From: Mesobacillus subterraneus
GTDB lineage: Bacteria > Bacillota > Bacilli > Bacillales > Cytobacillaceae
Assembly: GCF_023715485.1 (NCBI RefSeq)
Contig: NZ_JAMBOF010000022.1
Span: 1 to 62,312, forward strand
DNA length: 62,312 nt
Direction: 5' to 3'
Made by a program: the position numbers and the translations under genes. The notes under the pieces are model-generated. The model did not search any database. It saw only the letters and a program-made list of their open reading frames with translations, and was not told the DNA's origin. Below, piece after piece: positions 15,025-23,259 of the stretch (the first letter of the stretch is position 1; each line of letters begins with the position of its first letter).

Positions 15025-15480
15025 CTAAAGTTTCATCGTCATAAATACACTATTTGGGTCTTCCACATAATCATCAAATGGCGGGCAGTAATGGAAGCCG
15101 TATTTTTCATATAGCTTCCTCGCGGGGAGGAACCCATCCATGGAACCTGTTTCCAGGCTTAGTCTTTTATAGCCACGAAGCTGTGCTTCTTTAATGATAT
15201 GTTCAAGCATGGCTTGAGCGACCCCTTTTCGAAGGTGCGCAGACGCAGTTCTCATCGATTTGAGTTCGCCGTGCTGGGAATCAAGCTCCTTCAGTGCACC
15301 GCAGCCCATCAACTGATCGCCATCCCAGGCCGTCCAGAAGGTAATCTCCGGTTTTTTCAACGCCTCCAGACCGAGCGCATGAATGCTCTCCGGCGGGGAG
15401 TGAAGCGTCATTCCCTGCAAATGTTCCCCAATTAACGAAATCACTTCTGAACCTGTTAAATCATCCACTTTAATATCCAT
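15025..15480 (-). CDS. GNAT-family acetyltransferase
   Basis: 151 residues from ATG 15480 (GGAGG upstream; the longer reading frame adds MKIRWRFF without a site). IHALGLEALKKPEITFWTAWDGDQLMGCGALKELD is the N-terminal part. MRTASAHLRKGVAQAMLEHIIKEAQLRGYKRLSLETG is motif A, and FLPARKLYEKYGFHYCPPFDDY is motif B. The FxPARxLYEKxGFxxCxPF pattern is typical of YsnE/PaiA-like GNATs. Substrate unknown. Confidence 0.87.
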   Translation of the reverse strand: MDIKVDDLTGSEVISLIGEHLQGMTLHSPPESIHALGLEALKKPEITFWTAWDGDQLMGCGALKELDSQHGELKSMRTASAHLRKGVAQAMLEHIIKEAQLRGYKRLSLETGSMDGFLPARKLYEKYGFHYCPPFDDYVEDPNSVFMTMKL

Positions 15481-15586
15481 AAAAAACCTCCAACGTATTT
15501 TCAAAAATACTCAAAAAGTAGAAATTGGTAAATTACGAATATCATAACCTGCCGATAAAAAGAAAGACAACTAGTTTCTTGAAGTA

Positions 15587-15601
15587 TGGGGACGGTTCTT
15601 T
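15587..15601. repeat. GGGGACGGTTCT repeat
   Basis: ATGGGGACGGTTCTTTC, a single half-site of the GGGACGGTTC family. Confidence 0.6.
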
Positions 15602-15679
15602 CTATAAGTGATGAAAAATGGTAAGACAGCTTTTATTGTATGTTTTTGTAAATTTATTTAAATAATTATTGATAATGTA

Positions 15680-15708
15680 TTGACACTTATATTGATTTCG
15701 TGATAAAT
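15680..15708 (+). promoter_or_regulatory. Promoter of the yceI-type gene
   Basis: TTGACA (15680-15685) with GATAAA/ATAAAT at 16-17 bp (15702-15708). The first operator arm begins at the end of this -10 region. Confidence 0.55.
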
Positions 15709-15791
15709 TTATCTCGAATTAAAAATAACTTGTTTCGAGATAAATTATTGTATTATATTTTTTTATTGTTTTATCTCGGATTCGAGATAAA
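15708..15791. promoter_or_regulatory. MhqR-like operators (TTTATCTCGA repeats)
   Basis: Site 2 (15770-15791) reads TTTATCTCGGA then TTCGAGATAAA, an inverted repeat with one mismatch. Site 1 consists of the arms TTTATCTCGA (15708-15717) and TCGAGATAAA (15735-15744) separated by 17 bp. The core TATCTCGAATTCGAGATA is the reported operator of MhqR, the MarR-type repressor of quinone-stress genes in Bacillus subtilis. Placement after the -10 box suggests repression. Confidence 0.65.
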
Positions 15792-15819
15792 AAACATTAA
15801 CCAATTGGGGGAATTTAAA

Positions 15820-16347
15820 ATGGCTAAATTTACAGTAGACCAGGCGCACTCAGCAGTAGGATTCGAAGTGAAACACATGATGGTATCAAAGGTGAAAGGT
15901 CAATTTGATGCTTATACAGCAGACGTTGAAGCGACAGATTTAACAGATCTGACAACAGCTTCTATCGCATTCAAAATTGATGTAGCAAGCATTAATACAC
16001 GTAATGAAGACCGCGATAATCACTTGAAATCAGCTGACTTCTTTGATGCAGAAAATAATTCATCCATTGATTTTAAATCAACGAGCATTACAAGAGACGG
16101 CGATGACTATAAAGTAACTGGTGATTTAACGATCAAGGGAGTAACAAAGCCAGTAACATTCGATGTTGAATTCGGCGGCAAAGGCACGAACCCATGGGGT
16201 GTAGAAGTGTACGGTTTCGAAGCAGAAGCAAAAATCAACCGCGAAGAATTTGGCCTGACATGGAATGCAGCACTTGAAACTGGCGGCGTTCTAGTAGGAA
16301 AAGACATCAAAATCAAAGTTGAATTAGAAGTGAATCCAGCAGCATAA
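15820..16347 (+). CDS. YceI-family lipid/isoprenoid-binding protein
   Basis: 175 residues from ATG 15820 (GGGGG 8 nt upstream). FTVDQAHSAVGFEVKHMMVSKVKGQF, ASINTRNEDRDNHLKSADFFDAENNSSIDFKS, GDLTIKGVTKPVTFDVEF and EEFGLTWNAALETGGVLVGKDIKIKVELE are the complete YceI lipocalin-like barrel. No signal peptide is seen, so it is probably cytoplasmic. Family members bind polyisoprenoid quinones or lipids, which fits the MhqR-like quinone-stress operators upstream. Monocistronic with a strong terminator. Confidence 0.93.
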   Translation: MAKFTVDQAHSAVGFEVKHMMVSKVKGQFDAYTADVEATDLTDLTTASIAFKIDVASINTRNEDRDNHLKSADFFDAENNSSIDFKSTSITRDGDDYKVTGDLTIKGVTKPVTFDVEFGGKGTNPWGVEVYGFEAEAKINREEFGLTWNAALETGGVLVGKDIKIKVELEVNPAA

Positions 16348-16360
16348 ATAATTTTTGGGA

Positions 16361-16398
16361 AACCGCTCAGAGGTTTTAATACTCTGAGCGGTTTTTTT
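16361..16398 (+). terminator. Terminator of the yceI-type gene
   Basis: AACCGCTCAGAG-GTTTTAATA-CTCTGAGCGGTT followed by T5. Confidence 0.92.
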
Positions 16399-16568
16399 GC
16401 GGCTTACATTAAGTTCATTCAACTGTGCTTTCTTCTTATCATTAAGATGGTTCTTCTGTTAAAAATGCAATTTAAAAACGTTCCTTTGTTTGTGGATTCT
16501 TGTCTATACCGAATTTTCAATGGTGAATAGAATATGGTAAGTGTCTTCAAGTAAGGAGGTTAGATAAA

Positions 16569-16820
16569 ATGAAACAAGAAAAAACGAACCAAACCTATTC
16601 AAACCGGGTGGTAAGAGCTGAGTTTGATGATTACTGGAAGACCACCATTACCAAATCAGGCTATGTAAAATATACGGCACTGAGAAATAAAGCAAGAGTA
16701 GATCTTATCCTTTCGGATGGTTCAACTAGAATTGTGTTGTTTCCCAAAAACGGTTACGTGCTGGTAGGCAGCGGGGGAACAAGCCACTTCAGCAAGCCGC
16801 ATTTGACGATTACTCCTTAA
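16569..16820 (+). CDS. Hypothetical 83-residue protein
   Basis: ATG 16569 with AAGGAGG 9 nt upstream. Polar, basic and strand-rich (VKYTALRNKARVDLILSDGSTRIVLFPKNGYVLVGSGGT); no membrane segment or Cys. Could be a small nucleic-acid or cell-envelope protein. Family not recognised. Confidence 0.65.
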   Translation: MKQEKTNQTYSNRVVRAEFDDYWKTTITKSGYVKYTALRNKARVDLILSDGSTRIVLFPKNGYVLVGSGGTSHFSKPHLTITP

Positions 16821-16855
16821 GATTTTGAAACTAGAGTCCTGTTTTAGTGGGATAG

Positions 16856-16880
16856 AAGCATAGGGTACGTCCCTGTGCTT
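16856..16880. repeat. AGCAAAGGG-TACGT-CCCTTTGCT hairpin repeat
   Basis: AAGCATAGGG-TACGT-CCCTGTGCTT, a copy with one stem mismatch. Confidence 0.7.
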
Positions 16881-16964
16881 ACTGTCATCAAGTAACGTAC
16901 CCAGCCAGCTGGTCATAGAATGAACATGGGGTAATTGTGGCTGCTTGGAGGGGGAAGGAACGGT

Positions 16965-17210
16965 ATGTATCGTAATGGAATGTATTCACAGGGAACGCAA
17001 AGTGGACCAATGAACGTTATTGTAGGTGAGCCTTATGTATATTCAGCTCTTTATAACCTAATGGGAAAAAGAGTGGTGATTGATACAACACGTGGTTCGG
17101 TTAGCGGAATCGTTAAGGATGCAAAGCCTGACCATGTGGTGGTACAGGAGTATGATTCTACATTCTTTGTTCGGATCCGCGAAATTGTCTGGTTCATGCC
17201 AGAGTCTTAA
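16965..17210 (+). CDS. DUF2642 (YuzF-like) protein
   Basis: 81 residues from ATG 16965 with GGAGGGGGAAGG upstream. The N terminus is glycine-, serine- and methionine-rich. The core YSALYNLMGKRVVIDTTRGSVSGIVKDAKPDHVVVQEYDSTFFVRIREIVWFMP is DUF2642, an Sm-like small barrel found in spore-coat-associated and other Bacillus proteins. Function unknown. Confidence 0.82.
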   Translation: MYRNGMYSQGTQSGPMNVIVGEPYVYSALYNLMGKRVVIDTTRGSVSGIVKDAKPDHVVVQEYDSTFFVRIREIVWFMPES

Positions 17211-17256
17211 ATGGACAAAGAGACGATTCCAGTGTCACATGAAAATATGAAGTATA

Positions 17257-17286
17257 GCGGGACGGGAGAACCATCCCTCTGTCTCT
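17257..17286. repeat. GGGACGG...CCATCCC repeat
   Basis: GCGGGACGGGAGAACCATCCCTCTGTCTC, an inverted pair of the GGGACGGTTC family with a short loop. Confidence 0.6.
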
Positions 17287-17425
17287 TGGGGATGAACGGT
17301 TCGATTTGAGAATAATCGAACCGTGCATCCTTCTTCCTTTTTTCGGAAATTTTTATGTATAATATTCATATTGTTTCCTATCATTCTATTAAATGAATGA
17401 ACACTTCCCAAAAGGAGTTGTATTC

Positions 17426-19366
17426 GTGCTAAAAAAAATTGTCATTCTCTTTGTTTTTTTATTATCACTTGCCCCGCCTGCATTTGCACGATCCTATTCC
17501 ATTGATAAGATTCAAATAAGGGCTTGGATTCAGCCTGATGGTGATTTGCTTGTTAATGAGATCTTCACCTATAACTTCGATGGCGAATATGATCGCGTCA
17601 GCAGGACTATACATAAAAAAAATCATAAGGGAATAAAGCTTTTCGAAGCTTATGAATTGGTGAACCCAAAGGCGGAGCTTGGCTATGTGAAAATGGAAGA
17701 CATACGTCCCCTTAAGGTTTCACAGGAGGACAACACCTATCATGCGGTACTCCCCGCAAGCGATGAAAAGAAATCCGTTTTCTTTATATATGAATTAAAA
17801 GAAGCTGTGAAGACATATGATTCCTACAGTGATCTTACAGTCCCTTTCTTTGGAACAGACACTAACCATGATGAAGATTTGCAAAAGGTGACGATTGACT
17901 TTGTTTTTCCTGAGGAACTCAAGCCGAATAGCTATTTTGCCTATTTTCATGATCGGCAGGGCAAGGTGACGGAAAAAGGACCCTGGGTGGTGCGTTTTAC
18001 CACACCAGTGTCAGAAATGTACTCCATGACAGAAACCCGCTTGCTGTTCCCTTCTTCCTTGATGTCGGAACAAACCAAGTCCAAGGCACCGATGTCCTTA
18101 AAGCAAGCTATTGCAGAGGAAGAACAATTGGCTGAAAAAAATGCCGCCATGAAGAAACAGCTAAACATTCTGGAAAAAGTACTGGGTGGCCTTGCTGCTC
18201 TCCTGGCATTCGCATTGATGTCCGTGCTTTTCACACGTTTCCTTAAGAAACTGCGGACTACTGATCGTCCTGATGAACTACTGCGTACAGATCCTCTTAT
18301 TCTGTATATGATCCACCGGCGAGGTAAAATGGACCATTACGCCTTTCTAGCCGGGCTGTTTTCACTTGTTGAAAAAGGAAAAGCCACGGTCAGGACGGAA
18401 CAGAATGCGGTAAGATTCCTGCAAGATGATGCATCCGCTAACCAAACGCTATATTTTACTTTAACAGCACCGGAAACGAGCTTATCGAAATGTGAGCATA
18501 AATTGGTATCCTGGTTGTTCAAGAGGAGATCCAAAGCCGGAAGTCCGGTTTTCTTCATGAGTGACATTGCAGGAGCATCCAGTCAGCTGAGAAATAATCC
18601 ACAGCACCTGCATAATTTCCATTCAAAATATAAACTGTTCAAGGACAACGAGAAGCAGTGGTTTACATGTGTTTTAGATGATTTGAAGGAAGCAGGCATG
18701 ATGAGCAATAGAATGCTTTTGATCGTTGGAAGGGGCCTTATGCTGATTACCTTTTTGGCCGTCGTCTTTGCCTATTATCTGGACTTCCATTCAACAACAT
18801 CTATCCTAATCTATTCAATTGTTGCCGGGTTTCTATTCATCAGAGGATGGATCAACCCCGCCAGAAGATTGTTCATTCTGCTCTTTTATCTCGTTTCACT
18901 AATCGCATCTCTCATGCTTTATGATGCAGAAGCACTCTTCTTGCTGCTCATCACGATTGTCCTTTCAGGCTTCCTGTACATACTGACGCCCTTGATGACC
19001 CTGTCAGGAGAAGCGATCGCTGTGCAGCCAGAAATACAGGCTTTTATCAAACAGCTTAAATTAGAGAGATTCCCAGATAAGTTGAATAGCCAATCTGATC
19101 AATGGACTATTCGCTCTCTCCTTTTAAGGCCAAAACGCCAATCCAAGGCACCAAACCAAGAACTCTTTAGCAATGAAGCAGCCGCAGCCCCCTTGACCTA
19201 TTTGGTGGGATCCGGACAGGACCCTGTTGTATTCCTTTCAAATACTTGGAAGTGGAGCATCCCTCCAGGGAGCAGCTCCTCGTCATCTTCTTCGGGCGAC
19301 AGCGGCTATTCAGGAGGAGGAGATAGTGGAGGAGGCGGCGACGGAGGAGGAGCTGGTGCGGATTAA
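17426..19366 (+). CDS. DUF2207 predicted membrane protein
   Basis: 646 residues from GTG 17426 (AAAAGGAG 8 nt upstream). Signal peptide 1-20 (LKKIVILFVFLLSLAPPAFA). The extracellular DUF2207 domain begins SYSIDKIQIRAWIQPDGDLLVNEIFTYNFDGEYDRVSRTI. A helix near 245-270 is followed by a cytoplasmic domain, then a cluster of three or four helices (about 425-545). The C terminus is a low-complexity GGGDSGGGGDGGGAGAD tail, common in this family. Role unknown. Confidence 0.88.
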   Translation: MLKKIVILFVFLLSLAPPAFARSYSIDKIQIRAWIQPDGDLLVNEIFTYNFDGEYDRVSRTIHKKNHKGIKLFEAYELVNPKAELGYVKMEDIRPLKVSQEDNTYHAVLPASDEKKSVFFIYELKEAVKTYDSYSDLTVPFFGTDTNHDEDLQKVTIDFVFPEELKPNSYFAYFHDRQGKVTEKGPWVVRFTTPVSEMYSMTETRLLFPSSLMSEQTKSKAPMSLKQAIAEEEQLAEKNAAMKKQLNILEKVLGGLAALLAFALMSVLFTRFLKKLRTTDRPDELLRTDPLILYMIHRRGKMDHYAFLAGLFSLVEKGKATVRTEQNAVRFLQDDASANQTLYFTLTAPETSLSKCEHKLVSWLFKRRSKAGSPVFFMSDIAGASSQLRNNPQHLHNFHSKYKLFKDNEKQWFTCVLDDLKEAGMMSNRMLLIVGRGLMLITFLAVVFAYYLDFHSTTSILIYSIVAGFLFIRGWINPARRLFILLFYLVSLIASLMLYDAEALFLLLITIVLSGFLYILTPLMTLSGEAIAVQPEIQAFIKQLKLERFPDKLNSQSDQWTIRSLLLRPKRQSKAPNQELFSNEAAAAPLTYLVGSGQDPVVFLSNTWKWSIPPGSSSSSSSSGDSGYSGGGDSGGGGDGGGAGAD

Positions 19367-19392
19367 TAGCCTAAATCTTTCACGAATATATA

Positions 19393-19426
19393 GAAAACAC
19401 CACCCGAAAAAATGGGTGGTGTTTTC
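19393..19426 (+). terminator. Terminator of DUF2207
   Basis: GAAAACACCACCC-GAAAAAAT-GGGTGGTGTTTTC, then CTTT. A perfect 13-bp stem. Confidence 0.88.
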
Positions 19427-19448
19427 CTTTGCCTGGAAGCTGATGCTA

Positions 19449-19525
19449 CAAGGGGACGGTTGCAGTGCAGCATAAGCAGTGAAAAAAGGTAATTTCGTGG
19501 GACGGGAGAAGCGTCCCTTCGTCTC
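19449..19525. repeat. GGGACGG / CGTCCC repeat pair
   Basis: AAGGGGACGGTTGCAG at about 19449 and GTGGGACGGGAGAAGCGTCCC near 19498-19520, the latter a short hairpin. Lies between converging genes. Confidence 0.6.
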
Positions 19526-19542
19526 AAGAACGCCTCCATGGC

Positions 19543-20787
19543 TTATTTCCCCGGAGGCATCTTTCTTTTTGCAATAAGCGGCCTGTCTTGTAAATATAGC
19601 TCCAGGTCCGGGCTTTTTCCGTTTACAATATCCTCGGCAATGATCTTCGCCAGCATCTGGCTGTATACCGTTCCGTTGTCGCCGAATGCCAGAAGGAAAT
19701 AGCTGTTTGGATATTCTTCATATATTCCGATAATCGGAAGTCCGTCCGCTGTCCCTCCGTAAAAAGCGGCTAAAGAATACTCCGGTTCAATCTTGATCGA
19801 AGGGAACACCTTGTGAAACTCATCGACCAGCTTGTCTCTCTTATGAATCAATTTACTGTCGCGGTCTTCGGGATAATTGGTATTGTCATCAAGTCCGCCA
19901 ATGATGATCCGGTTATCTGCTGTTGTCCGCATAAACAAATAGGGTCTGGCTGTTTCCCATAAAAGCGTGCGGTTGTACCAGGAGGACAGGTCATTCACTG
20001 GCTTGGATGTGACCGTATACGTGCTGACGAAAGAGACAAGCTTTTCCTTTCTCACGTCAATTCCCTCATAGCCCGCGGCAAAAATTACACGTGCTGCGGA
20101 GATGGAGTGTCCCGCTTTAGTAGAAATGACCATCCGGTTCGTATTGGGATCATAGTGATGCCCATTCATCTCGGTGTTTTCGAATACTTGGATTCCCTTG
20201 CCGGCAGCATAGTCGATCAACGCATGAGTGAACTTGAAAGGGTTCAGCTCGCCATCATTATAGGAATAGATGGCCGCCTCCCTGCTGAAAGGATATTTCG
20301 CTTCAATCTCTTCCTTCAAAAGGAAATCCACTTTCAAACCTTGCTGCTTTAAAAAGTCATATTCCTTTTTCAGCTTTTCGACATCCTCACTGCAGCTCGC
20401 AGAATAAAGGGAATCTCTGCGGTAGAATTCACAGTCAATGTCCACCGCCCTGGATGCGGCTTCAATTTCATTGATGGCATCCTGCAGCAGCTCTAAGTGT
20501 CTGGTGATATACTCTTTCCCAAAGGAATTCACCAGGTTCGTGAACATTTTTTCACCGGAATACTGAATGAGTGCCGTATTCGAACTAGTGCTGCCGCTTC
20601 CAATCTTCCCTTTCTCAATGACAGCCACCTTCAAGCCAGAATCCGCAAGATAATACGCACATTGCGCAGCCGAACTGCCTCCTCCAACGATCAAAACATC
20701 ACATTCCAGATCGCGCTCTAACTGGGGATAGGAGGGAGGAGAAGGAAAAGTCGCAGGCCAATAATATGTACCAGACATGATATTCAT
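19543..20787 (-). CDS. FAD-dependent oxidoreductase (DAO/DadA-like)
   Basis: 414 residues. The dinucleotide-binding motif CDVLIVGGGSSAAQCAYYLADSGLKVAVIEKG begins near residue 28. IGSGSTSSNTALIQYSGEKM, RMVISTKAGHSISAARVIFAAGYEG and the C-terminal FYGGTADGLPIIGIYEEYPNSYFLLAFGDNGTVYSQ fit the glycine/D-amino acid oxidase fold. Rieske-type C-terminal domain absent. AGGGGG precedes the ATG. The N-terminal YYWPATFPSPPSYPQLERD extension is typical of a Bacillus subgroup. Substrate unknown. Confidence 0.88.
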   Translation of the reverse strand: MNIMSGTYYWPATFPSPPSYPQLERDLECDVLIVGGGSSAAQCAYYLADSGLKVAVIEKGKIGSGSTSSNTALIQYSGEKMFTNLVNSFGKEYITRHLELLQDAINEIEAASRAVDIDCEFYRRDSLYSASCSEDVEKLKKEYDFLKQQGLKVDFLLKEEIEAKYPFSREAAIYSYNDGELNPFKFTHALIDYAAGKGIQVFENTEMNGHHYDPNTNRMVISTKAGHSISAARVIFAAGYEGIDVRKEKLVSFVSTYTVTSKPVNDLSSWYNRTLLWETARPYLFMRTTADNRIIIGGLDDNTNYPEDRDSKLIHKRDKLVDEFHKVFPSIKIEPEYSLAAFYGGTADGLPIIGIYEEYPNSYFLLAFGDNGTVYSQMLAKIIAEDIVNGKSPDLELYLQDRPLIAKRKMPPGK

Positions 20788-20986
20788 GTGTTTCCCCCTA
20801 ATTATCCAAAAGATATTGATATTATTTCCTATCTTCAGAATGGCATTCAGCAGCTTTGTGAACCAAATTTACATAAATATTAAACAGTTGAGGATAAAAA
20901 TGTTATTTGTACGAATACTACCATTTGTAAAAACAAGGTTGTAACACTTACAGAGTGATACGCCTTTAAAAAAGGAGAGATCGTAA

Positions 20987-21484
20987 ATGGCAAAGAAAAG
21001 ATTTACAGCGGTTCTTCTCATGGTCTTGATGGTCATGTCAATCGCTACTACTGGGTTTGCAGCGGACAACCAGGGAACAAAAAAGGACATTGTCGATACG
21101 GCGGTCGAGGCTGGCAATTTCAAAATTTTAGCGGCAGCTCTGCAAAAGGCCGGCTTAGTAGAAACTCTTAAAGGCGAAGGACCATTCACAGTTTTCGCCC
21201 CTACAGATGAGGCATTCAACAAGCTTCTAAAGGATTTGGGCATCACAGCTGACGAATTGTTAGCAAGAAATGACCTTAAGGATATCCTGCTCTATCACGT
21301 ACTTCCAGGCAAGGTGATGTCAACGGACCTGAAAGAAGGCATGCAGGCAGAAACATTAGCGAAGAAAAATGTCACCATTTCACTCGATCCAGTTCAAGTG
21401 AATGATGCGACAGTAGTAACACCTGACATAGCCGCATCAAACGGCGTCATCCATGTCATTGATAAAGTATTGCTGCCGAAATAA
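20987..21484 (+). CDS. Secreted fasciclin-domain protein
   Basis: 165 residues. Signal peptide 1-25 ([25 protein letters not shown]). One fasciclin (FAS1) domain: [36 protein letters not shown] (H1 box) and [15 protein letters not shown] (YH motif), ending [16 protein letters not shown] (H2 box). AAAGGAGAG lies 7 nt before ATG. FAS1 proteins mediate adhesion or matrix contacts. The length of a single-domain secreted protein is complete. Confidence 0.94.
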   Translation: MAKKRFTAVLLMVLMVMSIATTGFAADNQGTKKDIVDTAVEAGNFKILAAALQKAGLVETLKGEGPFTVFAPTDEAFNKLLKDLGITADELLARNDLKDILLYHVLPGKVMSTDLKEGMQAETLAKKNVTISLDPVQVNDATVVTPDIAASNGVIHVIDKVLLPK

Positions 21485-21538
21485 GAAGCAAAGGAAGCGA
21501 GGGGGAAGCGAGGGGACGTACCCTTTGCTTCCTTTTTT
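21485..21538. terminator. Terminator made from the AGCAAAGGG hairpin repeat
   Basis: GAAGCAAAGG (21485-21494) pairs with CCTTTGCTTC (21522-21531) and is followed by T6. Between the arms lie GGGGACGTACCC and two copies of GGGGGAAGCGAGG-like sequence. The repeat family has been recruited as the fasciclin terminator, in reverse orientation. Confidence 0.7.
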
Positions 21539-21615
21539 GTTGCTAAGAATACGTTCAACAGCTTGTCATTATTAGATGTCATGGTTCATAGACTCTATCA
21601 AATGAGGGTGTAGAG

Positions 21616-21834
21616 TTGAATCACGTTTCTAACAGAATAGAATATTACCTCAAAGACAAATGTCTCTTAAGTGTCCATGTAAAATATTGGGAGAATTATA
21701 TTGCAGCTTTGAGGGCCAGTAATACTGTAACGATCTACAAGAAAGAATATATCGTAGACAAAATCAATATGGTTCATGATTCTGCAACCATAGTATTAAA
21801 AGGTAATATTGAACCACTTAGAATATATGATTAA
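21616..21834 (+). CDS. Hypothetical 72-residue protein
   Basis: TTG 21616 with GAGGGTG 6-8 nt upstream; ends at TAA 21832 just before a hairpin terminator. Soluble, mixed alpha/beta (RIEYYLKDKCLLSVHVKYWENYIAALRAS; YKKEYIVDKINMVHDSATIVLKG). It may be a small Sm-like or Hfq-like barrel given the strand pattern, but no family is recognised. Confidence 0.55.
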   Translation: MNHVSNRIEYYLKDKCLLSVHVKYWENYIAALRASNTVTIYKKEYIVDKINMVHDSATIVLKGNIEPLRIYD

Positions 21835-21859
21835 GTATCCTTCGGGGTACTTTTTATTT
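21833..21859 (+). terminator. Terminator after the 72-residue protein
   Basis: AAGTATCC-TTCG-GGGTACTT with a stable TTCG loop, followed by TTTATTTT. Confidence 0.8.
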
Positions 21860-21887
21860 TGCTGACTAACTATTTCGTCTGCCGAAT

Positions 21888-21910
21888 GGGACAGAACCGT
21901 CCCTCTGCCT
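21888..21910. repeat. GGGACAGAACCGTCCC repeat
   Basis: GGGACAGAACCGTCCCTCTGCCTC, right-hand half of the GGGACGGTTC family. Lies between two genes. Confidence 0.65.
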
Positions 21911-21978
21911 CAGGCTTGCCTATTCAATAGAATATGTGTTAGTATGACGGACATGTTGGTTGAAAGGGGAGTTTATTT

Positions 21979-22677
21979 ATGATGAAGCGTATATTTACAG
22001 GGATTCTTTTATTGAGCATAGCTGTGCTTGTCCTTGGTGCATGCAGCAAAGATAGTTCGAAAGGGAATACTGAGAAAGAAAATAAAGAAGATTTGGTTGC
22101 AACAGTAGATGGAAAAGGCATTTCAAAACAAGAATATAACAAAGAGCTGGAGTCCATGAAAGCTTCTTACGAACAGCAGGGCATGCCGGCGGATCAGATG
22201 GATAGCAAGATGAAGGAACAACTCGAAAAGTCCGTTCTTGATCAAATGATCAATGCAGAGCTGCTTCTCCAGACAGCTGAGAAAGACGGCATCTCCATTG
22301 AGCAAAAAGAAGTGGATGCAGAGCTGGAGAAGATCAAAACCAACTTCGGAGATGAAAAACAGTTTGAAGATGCGTTGAAAAAGAACAAATTGACCGAGAA
22401 AGAGCTCAAGGGCCAGCTGAAAAAGCAAATGACGGTCACAAAATATTTGGACAGCAAGATTGGCAAGGTAGAAGCAAGCGAACAAGAAATCCAGGCCATG
22501 TATGATCAATACAAACAGCAATTAGAAACCCAAAAGCAAAAACCGGAAGAACTCGAAAAGATAAAACCACAGCTTGAGCAGCAAGTTCTCTCACAAAAGA
22601 AAGATGAGAAAATCAGCAAGCTTGTGGAAGATCTCCGTAAAAAGAATGAAGATAAGATTAAAATCCATAAGGCTTAG
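21979..22677 (+). CDS. SurA-N-like lipoprotein chaperone
   Basis: 232 residues. Lipobox LGAC with acylated Cys near 22; then a charged linker (KDSSKGNTEKENKED). VATVDGKGISKQEYNKELE, MKEQLEKSVLDQMINAELLLQTAEKDGISIEQKEVDAELEKIKTNFG is the SurA/PrsA N-terminal chaperone domain. It ends after the C-terminal helix without a parvulin PPIase domain, so it is probably a holdase rather than an isomerase. GGGGAG precedes the ATG. Expected on the outer face of the membrane. Confidence 0.9.
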   Translation: MMKRIFTGILLLSIAVLVLGACSKDSSKGNTEKENKEDLVATVDGKGISKQEYNKELESMKASYEQQGMPADQMDSKMKEQLEKSVLDQMINAELLLQTAEKDGISIEQKEVDAELEKIKTNFGDEKQFEDALKKNKLTEKELKGQLKKQMTVTKYLDSKIGKVEASEQEIQAMYDQYKQQLETQKQKPEELEKIKPQLEQQVLSQKKDEKISKLVEDLRKKNEDKIKIHKA

Positions 22678-22707
22678 CAAGGTTCTCGCGGTGGATTTTT
22701 AAATGGG

Positions 22708-22733
22708 GGATAGACATTTGTCTATCCTCTTTT
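22708..22733 (+). terminator. Terminator of the SurA-N gene
   Basis: GGATAGACATTTGTCTATCC followed by TCTTTTTT. A second hairpin (GCAGCC...GGCTGC, 22806-22831, then TTTT) lies 70 bp further on. Confidence 0.88.
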
Positions 22734-22958
22734 TTATGCTCTCTAAAGTCGGCAAGGCGGACTGAAATCAATAATATCGTTCAGCCGGATGAATATGAAA
22801 ATAGAGCAGCCAGGAGCATCATCCCGGCTGCTTTTCTGCGTGACCGAAGTTCAGAATATTACTGGAGACTTCTGCCCAGTTTCTATGTCCCCTTCTTCCA
22901 TTTTGTGGTATCGTTGAAATGACGAATAGTAGTGTTTCATGATAAAGGGATGGTCGTC

Positions 22959-23132
22959 TTGAAGAAGAAATTAACGATAAGTTTTTTTGTAATGATAACT
23001 TTGGCAGCTTGCAATACGAAGGAAGCCTCTATTTACTGGACAGACAGAACAGATAACCAAATACAGCGTCTGGATGATGCGAACGTAAAGTATGAGATCC
23101 GAGAAGGAGAGATTTGGGTCAGGGAGAATTAA
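22959..23132 (+). CDS. Small lipoprotein
   Basis: 57 residues from TTG 22959 (AAAGGGATGG upstream). Signal KKKLTISFFVMITLAAC with lipobox LAAC, then a 40-residue mature part (TKEASIYWTDRTDNQIQRLDDANVKYEIREGEIWVREN). The mature part has strand character. Family not recognised. An ATG 18 nt upstream is also in frame. Confidence 0.6.
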   Translation: MKKKLTISFFVMITLAACNTKEASIYWTDRTDNQIQRLDDANVKYEIREGEIWVREN

Positions 23133-23209
23133 AGAAAGTTATGGCGTGCTGTTCTTAGGGGAAAGTTCTTTTAAAATTAATTGATTATTCAAAAACCAAC
23201 TTCGGGATA

Positions 23210-23243
23210 TATTGGGACCTCAGAACCGTCTCTATGTCCCAAC
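23210..23243. repeat. GGGACC..AGAACCGTCTC repeat
   Basis: TTGGGACCTCAGAACCGTCTCTATGTCCCAA, imperfect inverted pair in the leader of the sigma-fusion gene; it ends only about 15 nt before the start codon. Confidence 0.6.
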
Positions 23244-23259
23244 GGGGGGATACATATTG

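Noticed and set aside
22123-22521. 132-residue minus-strand ORF over the SurA-N lipoprotein gene
   Set aside because: It is an antisense shadow: Phe/Leu-rich, because the coding strand is Glu/Lys-rich. No ribosome binding site.
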